A stretch of DNA of 64,000 bases from Candidatus Rickettsiella isopodorum (GTDB taxonomy: Bacteria > Pseudomonadota > Gammaproteobacteria > Diplorickettsiales > Diplorickettsiaceae). The stretch is taken from contig NZ_LUKY01000033.1 in assembly GCF_001881495.1 (NCBI RefSeq), positions 310,001 to 374,000 of the forward strand, given 5' to 3'. A model generated the notes under the pieces. The model saw only the letters and a list, made by a program, of their open reading frames with translations, was not told the origin of the DNA and did not search any database. The position numbers were made by a program, and so were the translations under genes. Within the stretch, counting starts at the first letter, position 1, and each line of letters opens with the position of its first letter. Positions 57,029 to 64,000 of the stretch are shown piece after piece.

Positions 57029-58084
57029 ATGGAATCACAGCCCACACCGAACTTAGAAGAAACAGAAATAAAAACAAAAACCCAAAAAAATAAACCTTTA
57101 CGTTCTAAAAGCTGTTCCATTGCTTGGTGCGCTATAGGATTGTTGCTCATCACCTGGGTTGGTTTATTTTTAGGATTAAGTTTTTTTTGGTTAAAAAACA
57201 AAGAACGACTTAGCGAATATCAACGTCAACTATCGACCATACAAACACAGATCTCCCAAAATCAAGCTGATGGTAAAAATCTTCAGCAACACATCGCACA
57301 ATTACAAAATTTTATAGAACAAAAATTCTCAGCTAACGATAATGCTATATTGCTTGCTAATGTTAAGCAACTGATACAGTTAGCCCAATATAATTTTGTT
57401 TATTTTCACGATACTGACAATGCTCTGTCTGCACTGACGCTAGCTGATAAACAATTAGGTACCATAATAAGTCCGGATATTCGATTAGAAAATCTTCACC
57501 AGTTGTTAACTCAATACTTAACTCGCTTAAAAGCCTTGCCCCACATTGACTTGGCAACTACCTTAGGCCAGATACAGACTTTAAAAGCACAAATTACGCA
57601 ATTGCCTTTATTGACAATATCTAATTCTGCTACAGCAAAACCTGATGTTACAACCAGTAACTCTTCGGAAAATAAATGGATACTTATGCTGCAAAATAGC
57701 TTAAATAGCTTCCGACAGCTAATCGTTATTCGACGCTTAAATAAACCTATAGAACCTTTATTACCAGAAAAAGAACAACAATATTTGCAACACAACCTGC
57801 TATTATTATTACAACAAGCTCAATGGGCATTAATACATCATGAAGCAACTATTTATCAATCCAGTTTGCAAGAAATTCAAGAAAATATAAAAGATCATTT
57901 TGCATCTGGCTCACCTATTACACAAACAGCTATACAAAATATTGAACAATTAAAACAAATCGATTTACAAACTCCGTCTCTTGATTTAAATCCACTACTC
58001 GAGGCCATTTCAATTATCAAAAAGACACCCACTAATACTAACGTTACTCCTGTAGTTACCGCTAATCAAAAGGAACCCTCTTGA
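57029..58084 (+). CDS. hemX: HemX-like membrane protein of the heme cluster
   Basis: HemX is a single-pass inner membrane protein of uncertain role in heme synthesis. The start at 57029 (MESQPTPN) has GGGAG eight bases upstream; a further in-frame ATG at 56960 falls within repeat copy E and is rejected. A lysine-rich cytoplasmic N-terminus, one membrane segment (about 34-55: IAWCAIGLLLITWVGLFLGL) and a long coiled-coil/helical periplasmic part (LSEYQRQLSTIQTQISQNQ) follow. 351 residues. hemY overlaps its stop by one base. Confidence 0.88.
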   Translation: MESQPTPNLEETEIKTKTQKNKPLRSKSCSIAWCAIGLLLITWVGLFLGLSFFWLKNKERLSEYQRQLSTIQTQISQNQADGKNLQQHIAQLQNFIEQKFSANDNAILLANVKQLIQLAQYNFVYFHDTDNALSALTLADKQLGTIISPDIRLENLHQLLTQYLTRLKALPHIDLATTLGQIQTLKAQITQLPLLTISNSATAKPDVTTSNSSENKWILMLQNSLNSFRQLIVIRRLNKPIEPLLPEKEQQYLQHNLLLLLQQAQWALIHHEATIYQSSLQEIQENIKDHFASGSPITQTAIQNIEQLKQIDLQTPSLDLNPLLEAISIIKKTPTNTNVTPVVTANQKEPS

Positions 58085-58974
58085 TGCATCGGTTTTTTAT
58101 CTTTTTATTGGTTCTTGCTCTTTCAGTTTGGCTCGGAGTTAAAATCACTCTCGATCCGGGTTATATCTTGATTACTTGGCATCAACTTGCCTTAGAAATG
58201 CCACTATGGCTAGCTATCTTAATTCTAACCATTAGCTTTATTTTAATTTATTATTTAATTCGATTTATTAGCTATTTATTAATGCTCCCAAAACAATGGT
58301 GTCAAAATTTAGACATAAAACGCTGCAAAAAAACCATGGCATCAGATGATCAACGCTTATTTTCTTCTATTTATCAAAAACCACAAAACTGGCATCGTAT
58401 TTTAGAAATTCTGCCTCAATTAGAAAATAAAACCTGGGTATCTAAAGAACAAAAGCAACAATTACAACAAGAATGTTATGAAAATTTACTAAGTGAAGAA
58501 AAATATACCTGCAATTTATCAACGCTTGAGAACCTATGGGACAATTTACCAACAAAATTAAAAAAAGATCCTTTGCTTTTAAATTTTTATATTCAAGGTC
58601 TTATAAGACATCATGAAGATACGAAAGCTGAATCGTTAATAATAAAGCAATTAAAAAGACAATGGTTCGGCCCCCTCGTTTCAACCTATAGTCTTATTAA
58701 AAGCATCAACCCTGCCCGCCAACTAGCAATAGCAGAAAAATGGCTTAAAAAACATCCTGATGATCCTTATCTTTTATTAAGTTTAGGTCGTCTTTGTAAG
58801 CAGAGAAAATTATGGGGGAAAGCTCGGGATTATTTAGAAAAAAGTTTAATCTATGATTCTTCTAATTCAGAAGCTTATCTGGAATTAGGTGAATTATTGG
58901 AAGGTCTGGAGGAACCACTGCAAGCTTTAGCATGGTTTAAAAAAGGATTAACAAAATATACCTCTCGCACTTAA
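58084..58974 (+). CDS. hemY: HemY TPR membrane protein
   Basis: HemY is an inner membrane TPR protein associated with late heme synthesis. The ATG at 58084 forms a TGATG overlap with hemX. Two N-terminal membrane helices (about residues 1-20 and 38-64), then TPR-like helices such as PYLLLSLGRLCKQRKLWGKA and SEAYLELGELLEGLEEPLQA. At 296 residues it is shorter than the roughly 400 of E. coli HemY, so some central repeats seem lost. Confidence 0.88.
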   Translation: MHRFFIFLLVLALSVWLGVKITLDPGYILITWHQLALEMPLWLAILILTISFILIYYLIRFISYLLMLPKQWCQNLDIKRCKKTMASDDQRLFSSIYQKPQNWHRILEILPQLENKTWVSKEQKQQLQQECYENLLSEEKYTCNLSTLENLWDNLPTKLKKDPLLLNFYIQGLIRHHEDTKAESLIIKQLKRQWFGPLVSTYSLIKSINPARQLAIAEKWLKKHPDDPYLLLSLGRLCKQRKLWGKARDYLEKSLIYDSSNSEAYLELGELLEGLEEPLQALAWFKKGLTKYTSRT

Positions 58975-59020
58975 GGTGTGCATCTTTCCCATTCAACCGC
59001 TTGAGATGAAACAGATATAA

Positions 59021-60247
59021 TTATATTTTTGTCAGATCATAGACACATCTTTTTAATATAGTAGTAACAGGCCAACCTCTCAAAACACGTCCTGAAAAAG
59101 GGGACCACTGGCATTTAGTACTAAGGTGTTTATCTTCGACCCTCTTTGCTAAGGATAAATCAACTAGCACACAATCCTCTGGATAATCTGGCAAATGGAA
59201 TATTTTTTTTGCTCGACGATAAGTTAATTCGACTATATTGTTTAAAGTAAGTAAATCTCGATGATACGCCTCCAGTAACAATGGTAAAGTAGTTTCTATA
59301 CCCGGCACGCCAGATGGGCACATACCATAAGATCTTGCTTTTTCTTCTAGGGTATGTGGGGCATGATCCGAACCTATGGTATCAATAACCCCCGATTTTA
59401 TTGCGGTAAATAATGCCTTCTGATGATCAGAAGTTCGCAAAGGTGGATTCATCACTGCTTTACCCTTTAAGCTAATATAACCTGTCAAATTTAAAAACAA
59501 GTGATGCGGAGTTGTTTCAGCAAAAACAGGAAGGCCTTCTTCTTTAGCGTGTGCAATTAAATCAATTTCTTGGCGCGTACTAATATGTAAAATATATAAA
59601 CGCGTCCCATATTCACGTACTAGCTGAATGGCTTTTTTTACCGCTAATATGGCCGCTGTTTCATCGCGAATTTTTGAATGTATCGAATAATTTTGTAGTC
59701 CAGTAAATTTTTTTTCATTTTCTTTTAATCGCCGCTCATCTTCCGCATGAACCGCAACTAACATATTTTCTTCAGCCGCTATTTTAAAAATAGCGTGTAA
59801 ACTCTCGTCATCATCGATAACTAGACCTCCTGTGCTACACCCCATAAAAACTTTAATGCCAATTACCTGATCTTTTACTTTTTTTATCTCATTTAAATGA
59901 TGTTTATCAGCGCCAAAAAATAAATGGTAACGTAAAGGTATTTTTGCTTCTTTTAATTGTTGATCAATCAGCATTTTTTTTTCTTGTAAGGCAGCTTGTG
60001 TTACCGTGGGAGGCAAGGTATTAGGCATATCAAAAACAGTCGTATAACCGCCTTTTATGCTAGCCTTAGCAGCAGTTTTCCAATCTTCTTTGTATTCCAA
60101 ACCAGGAGTTCGAAAGTGCACATGGGGATCGATTAATCCTGGTAATAATAATAAATGACTCGCAGCAATAGTTATTTCTTGTTCACTATCGATAGTAATA
60201 TTTTGGCGTTGATTTTCTATAGTCAGAATATTATTTATCTGTATCAT
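59021..60247 (-). CDS. pyrC: Dihydroorotase
   Basis: PyrC cyclises carbamoyl-aspartate to dihydroorotate. 408 residues, which is the longer class I type rather than the short E. coli form. Metal-binding PGLIDPHVHFRTPGLEYKEDW, FDMPNTLPP, VAVHAED, ETTPHHLFL and IGSDHAPH are present. The ATG at 60247 overlaps the pyrI stop by four bases (ATGA); an in-frame TTG at 60253 is less likely. Last gene of the carB-pyrB-pyrI-pyrC operon. Confidence 0.95.
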   Translation of the reverse strand: MIQINNILTIENQRQNITIDSEQEITIAASHLLLLPGLIDPHVHFRTPGLEYKEDWKTAAKASIKGGYTTVFDMPNTLPPTVTQAALQEKKMLIDQQLKEAKIPLRYHLFFGADKHHLNEIKKVKDQVIGIKVFMGCSTGGLVIDDDESLHAIFKIAAEENMLVAVHAEDERRLKENEKKFTGLQNYSIHSKIRDETAAILAVKKAIQLVREYGTRLYILHISTRQEIDLIAHAKEEGLPVFAETTPHHLFLNLTGYISLKGKAVMNPPLRTSDHQKALFTAIKSGVIDTIGSDHAPHTLEEKARSYGMCPSGVPGIETTLPLLLEAYHRDLLTLNNIVELTYRRAKKIFHLPDYPEDCVLVDLSLAKRVEDKHLSTKCQWSPFSGRVLRGWPVTTILKRCVYDLTKI

Positions 60248-60702
60248 AAACAAATTTCTTCAACTTGATCGCGATCAAATTGTTTCTCGCAATAAAAACA
60301 ACGAAGCTTTACTTGAGTCGAAGATCCTTCTAATTTAAAATAACCTTTTGATTCAATGTGATTAATACAGTTTTGGTTAGGGCACACCAATACATCACGT
60401 ATAGTTTTAGGTAATTCACAGCTAAACTTTTCGCTAACTTTGAAATTTTCAATTCGGCTAATCGTAGCGCCAGGAGCAAAGATTGCGACATGCTCAATTT
60501 CCTGTGGGGTAAGTAATCGATTTTCAATTTTAATTAAATCTTTCAATTTTAAAGAGGTACTTCGCAAATTTAAGCCTAAAGTAACCCGTTGTTTACTATT
60601 AACCACGTGTAATAAACGCATAATGTTAAGTGACTGACCCGCCGGAATATGGTCGATGACGATACCATTATCAATCGCAGAAACCGAACGAGTTTTGATC
60701 AT
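60244..60702 (-). CDS. pyrI: Aspartate carbamoyltransferase regulatory subunit
   Basis: PyrI binds ATP/CTP and gives allosteric control of PyrB. 152 residues with the N-terminal allosteric domain (AIDNGIVIDHIPAGQSLNI) and the C-terminal zinc domain whose four cysteines lie in CPNQNC and CFYC. It lies between pyrB (22 bp) and pyrC (overlap), as in enteric operons. Confidence 0.95.
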   Translation of the reverse strand: MIKTRSVSAIDNGIVIDHIPAGQSLNIMRLLHVVNSKQRVTLGLNLRSTSLKLKDLIKIENRLLTPQEIEHVAIFAPGATISRIENFKVSEKFSCELPKTIRDVLVCPNQNCINHIESKGYFKLEGSSTQVKLRCFYCEKQFDRDQVEEICL

Positions 60703-60724
60703 AAATTTTATCCAAAAAAATCGT

Positions 60725-61648
60725 TTAAAACGTTACCTTATCAAGTAGTAGCGATAAAACAGCTTGTCTGATATAAACTGCATTAACAACTTGTTTAAAA
60801 TATAAAGCGTAAGGTGTTTCATCAACAGCTTTATCAATCTCACGCCCGCGGGGTAAGGGATGTAGAATATTCAAATTAGTTTTAACTTTTTTTAACTTAT
60901 CTGGTGTCAGAATGTATTGATCTTCAAATAGCTGATGTTCTGATTGTGTAAACCTTTCTTGCTGTAACCGAGTCATATATAAAATATCTATTTTAGAAAT
61001 CACTTCATCTAGGCTTGAGTGAAAAGAAAATCGAATACCTTTATGTTTCAATTCATCGCAGATTACTTCTGGCAAGGTTAATAACGAAGGTGAAATTAGA
61101 AATAATCTCATGTTAAATAAAGCGCAAAGTTGCACTAAAGAATGTACGGCACGTCCGTACTTTAAATCACCTACCAATGCAATCGATAATCCTTCCAAAT
61201 TTCCTTGCATTTCTTGAATAGTGAATAAATCGGCCAGGGCTTGTGTAGGATGTTGATTTGCGCCATCTCCTGCATTTATTACGGCTTTATTAGAAACCTC
61301 TGCAGCTAAACGTGCCGATCCCTCGAGTGGATGTCGAATGATAATAAGGTCCGCATAATAAGAAATCGTTTTGATAGTATCTTGTAAATCTTCACCTTTT
61401 TGGATAGAAGTATTTTCACTGCCCGAAAACCCAATGACTTGCCCTCCCAAACGTAAGGTAGCTGTCTCAAATGATAAACGGGTACGCGTTGAAGGTTCAA
61501 AAAAACAATGCGCAATTATTTTATCAAGTAAAAATTTTTTAGATAAGCTTTTCTTAAATTTTTTAGCAAGATTTAATATACTATTTACTTCACTTAAAGC
61601 AAGATCGCGAATTGATATAATATCTTTTTTATCTAACATTTTAGGCAT
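60725..61648 (-). CDS. pyrB: Aspartate carbamoyltransferase catalytic subunit
   Basis: PyrB condenses carbamoyl phosphate with aspartate. 307 residues with the carbamoyl phosphate loop FEPSTRTRLSFE (about residues 52-63), HPTQALADLFTIQE, ALVGDLKYGRAVHSL and the aspartate-binding HPLPRGREI. The active enzyme with PyrI would be the class B dodecamer. carB ends 52 bp upstream. Confidence 0.96.
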   Translation of the reverse strand: MPKMLDKKDIISIRDLALSEVNSILNLAKKFKKSLSKKFLLDKIIAHCFFEPSTRTRLSFETATLRLGGQVIGFSGSENTSIQKGEDLQDTIKTISYYADLIIIRHPLEGSARLAAEVSNKAVINAGDGANQHPTQALADLFTIQEMQGNLEGLSIALVGDLKYGRAVHSLVQLCALFNMRLFLISPSLLTLPEVICDELKHKGIRFSFHSSLDEVISKIDILYMTRLQQERFTQSEHQLFEDQYILTPDKLKKVKTNLNILHPLPRGREIDKAVDETPYALYFKQVVNAVYIRQAVLSLLLDKVTF

Positions 61649-61700
61649 AATTCACCACATTCAAATTAATAATATCTCCGACTGATATTTCTGTTTTCAT

Positions 61701-64000
61701 CTATCCATTCTTTTTTAGAACCAAACTTTGCCAAGACTCAACAGGTAACTCTTTTCCCCACAAGCTGACTAAACATTGCAAGATTATCAGTGCAATCTGA
61801 GCATTAGTAATTAAAGGAATATGATGATCGATAGCTAAACGTCGAATTAAAAAACCATCAGTTTGCTGTAAGCCTGTCATAGAACTGGGTATATTGATAA
61901 TTGTGGATACTTTACGTTGCGTAATTAAATCTCTAATATTCGGTTTTTTAGCTTCGCTAGTCTTGTTAACAAAATATGAGGCTATACCATGCTGAGATAA
62001 AAATTGATGCGTTCCTTCTGTACTGTAAATAAGCCAACCTTGATCATCAAGTTGTTTGATCCAAGGTAAAAGCTTGATCTTATAGCTATCTGCAACACTT
62101 AATAACAATTTCTTTTCTGCGATATTTTGATCCGTTGCTAACCATGCCTTATAAAAAGCTTCTACTAAATCCTCTGCAATACATGCCACTTCACCCGTAG
62201 ATGCCATTTCAACTTGAGCGACAGGATTGGAACCTTTTAAACGACTATAAGAAAATTGTGCTGCTTTGACACCCACATAATCCAGCTCTAAAGTTTCGTA
62301 ATGTTTTGCGTGGTGCTTATTCAGCATTACTTCGGTAGCTATTTGGATGAAATTATGGCCTGTCACTTTAGAAACAAAAGGAAAAGAACGCGATGCTCGC
62401 AAATTACATTCAATAACCTGAATATCATTATTTTTAGCAATAAATTGAATATTAAATGGCCCCGTGATGTGTAAAGCCTTTACAATTTTACGAGCTATAC
62501 TTTTAGTACGGCGTATGGTTTCTAAATACAACTTCTGAGGTGGCAACACAACCGTTGCATCTCCAGAATGGACACCCGCATTCTCGATATGCTCTGAAAT
62601 GGCTTCAATAACAATATTACCTTGTTTAGCAACGCCGTCTATTTCTAATTCTTTTGCTTCTTGAACAAATTTAGAGATCACCACCGGATGATCTTGTGAA
62701 ACATGCGCAGCTGCTTGTAAATGCTGATCTAAAGATTCCGGATCAAAAACCACATTCATCGCAGAGCCAGACAAAATATAAGAAGGTCTAATTAATACAG
62801 GATAACCCACTTTAGCTGCAAAGCTTTTTGCTTTACTCAAACTAGTAATTCTTTCCCAAGAAGGTTGATCAACATTAAGTGTATTTAATAAGGCAGAAAA
62901 TTTTTCTCGGTTTTCAGCATAATCAATAAAGATCGGATCCGTTCCCAATAAATGGTAACCCTCTTTAGCTAATGGTACAGCTAAATTATTAGCAATTTGT
63001 CCTCCTACTGAAACAATAATACCCTTTGCTGATTCAAAATCCACAATATCTTGTACACGCTCAAAAGTAAGCTGTTCAAAATACAATCGATCCGATTCAT
63101 CATAATCTGTAGAAACGGTTTCAGGGTTTGAGTTAATAATAATGGCTGTTTCATTTAAACGACGTAAAGTCTGCGAAGTATTAACTGCACACCAATCAAA
63201 CTCGACAGAGGATCCTATCGAATAAGGCCCTGAACCTAATACAATGATAGGTCGCCGCTTAGCAGGAGAAATATCATGTTCAATCGCATGATAGCTTAGG
63301 TAAAGATAATTCGTTTGCGCGGCAAATTCCCCAGCTAATGTATCTATTTGCTTCACAAAAGGCGTAATACCATATCTTAAACGTAAAGCTCGAATTTGTT
63401 TTATCGACTTATTTTTTGTTTTAGCAATAAAACTATCTGAAAATCCTGCTTGTTTTAATTGACATAAAAGATTTTTATTCAACTTACGAAAATTTAATTG
63501 TCTTTCTAATTCTGTGAGCTGGTGTATCTGCGCCAAAAACCAAAAATTAATCTGGGATAAACGTTCAGCTTGTGAGATTGAACCACCATTTTTAAAAAAT
63601 TGATATAAAGCAAATAAACGTCTATCGGTGGCAAATTGTATTTCTTTACGCGGATTATCAATTTTTTCTGGATAATCCATTAAGCAAGTAGCTCCTTTAT
63701 TTAACATTCCCACTGCTTTTTGTAATGCTTCCGGAAAAGAACGACCAATTGCCATCACTTCGCCGACACTCTTCATTTCAGTGCCAATCGTTCTTTCAGC
63801 CGCTTTTAATTTATGTGTATCCCAACGTGGAATTTTTACTACGATATAGTCCAATGCCGGTTCAAAATAAGCACTTGTCACCTGAGTAACACTATTTTTT
63901 ATTTCATATAACTGATAACCCAATGCTAACTTAGTGGCAATGAAAGCTAATGGATAGCCGGTTGCTTTCGACGCTAATGCACTGGATCGCGATAAACGCG
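61701..64000 (-). CDS. carB: Carbamoyl-phosphate synthase large subunit (N-terminal part outside window)
   Basis: CarB makes carbamoyl phosphate from ammonia, bicarbonate and two ATP. About 766 codons of the roughly 1070 are present. The frame is open to the right edge: the codons before the TTG at 63923 encode RLSRSSALASKATGYPLAFIATKLALGY, a CarB-conserved region split here as RLSRSSALASKATGYP and LAFIATKLALGY. Thus 63923 is not the start. The visible part includes the end of the first ATP-grasp, the oligomerisation region, the second ATP-grasp (GPFNIQFIAKNN, RASRSFPFVSK) and the MGS-like allosteric end. Upstream carA is outside the window. Confidence 0.96.
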   Translation of the reverse strand, partial: RLSRSSALASKATGYPLAFIATKLALGYQLYEIKNSVTQVTSAYFEPALDYIVVKIPRWDTHKLKAAERTIGTEMKSVGEVMAIGRSFPEALQKAVGMLNKGATCLMDYPEKIDNPRKEIQFATDRRLFALYQFFKNGGSISQAERLSQINFWFLAQIHQLTELERQLNFRKLNKNLLCQLKQAGFSDSFIAKTKNKSIKQIRALRLRYGITPFVKQIDTLAGEFAAQTNYLYLSYHAIEHDISPAKRRPIIVLGSGPYSIGSSVEFDWCAVNTSQTLRRLNETAIIINSNPETVSTDYDESDRLYFEQLTFERVQDIVDFESAKGIIVSVGGQIANNLAVPLAKEGYHLLGTDPIFIDYAENREKFSALLNTLNVDQPSWERITSLSKAKSFAAKVGYPVLIRPSYILSGSAMNVVFDPESLDQHLQAAAHVSQDHPVVISKFVQEAKELEIDGVAKQGNIVIEAISEHIENAGVHSGDATVVLPPQKLYLETIRRTKSIARKIVKALHITGPFNIQFIAKNNDIQVIECNLRASRSFPFVSKVTGHNFIQIATEVMLNKHHAKHYETLELDYVGVKAAQFSYSRLKGSNPVAQVEMASTGEVACIAEDLVEAFYKAWLATDQNIAEKKLLLSVADSYKIKLLPWIKQLDDQGWLIYSTEGTHQFLSQHGIASYFVNKTSEAKKPNIRDLITQRKVSTIINIPSSMTGLQQTDGFLIRRLAIDHHIPLITNAQIALIILQCLVSLWGKELPVESWQSLVLKKNG

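Overview
The window is a dense, A+T-rich chromosomal segment, almost entirely housekeeping, from a gammaproteobacterium. Several gene neighbourhoods are typical of the class: tig-clpP-clpX-lon-hupB-ppiD, rplM-rpsI-petABC-sspA-sspB, ndk-rlmN-pilF-hisS-yfgM-bamB-der, bamE/fur divergent, ssrA-smpB with ratA-rnfH, and hemD-hemX-hemY. The low G+C, a rhizoferrin/legiobactin-type siderophore locus, a fused LplT-PlsC-acyl-ACP ligase and several orphan or effector-like proteins suggest an intracellular member of the Legionellales, perhaps a Coxiellaceae relative such as Rickettsiella or Diplorickettsia. That placement is inference; no rRNA gene is present.

Layout. 1-9.3 kb: the 3' part of ispD, then on the minus strand tRNA-Leu, tig, clpP, clpX, lon, hupB, tRNA-Val, tRNA-Asp and a ppiD that appears to lack its parvulin domain. 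9.3-17.9 kb: hemB, then on the plus strand rplM, rpsI (with an insertion), petA, petB, petC, sspA, sspB, rimB, rimK and rarA. 17.9-22.5 kb: a three-domain aas gene, a tRNA cluster (Pro, Arg, His, Lys-CTT) and a 51-residue basic protein. 22.6-28.5 kb: an accessory-looking block with a GtrA flippase, an ArnT/PMT-like glycosyltransferase, an MFS transporter, an NIS siderophore synthetase and a DUF218 protein. 28.5-35.1 kb: coaX, hisC, a PmtA-like methyltransferase, rsmJ, a 757-residue membrane protein of unknown function and dam. 35.1-42.9 kb: the der-bamB-yfgM-hisS-pilF-rlmN-ndk operon and glpQ. 43-52.7 kb: an orphan LuxR-sensor-like protein, an XRE/S24 regulator, guaB, guaA, perM, bcp, gcvR, tmRNA, smpB, ratA, rnfH, bamE and fur. 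52.7-64 kb: pyk, pgk, a hypothetical protein, hemD, hemX, hemY and the pyrimidine operon carB-pyrB-pyrI-pyrC, whose carB runs off the right edge.

The most unusual structure is a dispersed repeat of about 115 bp, found five times in both orientations. Two copies lie between genes of the lon/clp cluster. One supplies the start codon and first dozen or so codons of petB. One supplies the last 21 codons and stop of hemD plus the hemX leader. One looks like an internal-deletion remnant. I do not recognise it as a named element. Other points worth a second look are the PLWY motif in place of PEWY in cytochrome b, the 20-residue insertion in ribosomal protein S9, the parvulin-less PpiD, a tRNA-Lys with anticodon CTT, and several proteins of unknown function. 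I saw no CRISPR array, transposase, prophage or rRNA operon, and very few convincing intrinsic terminators.
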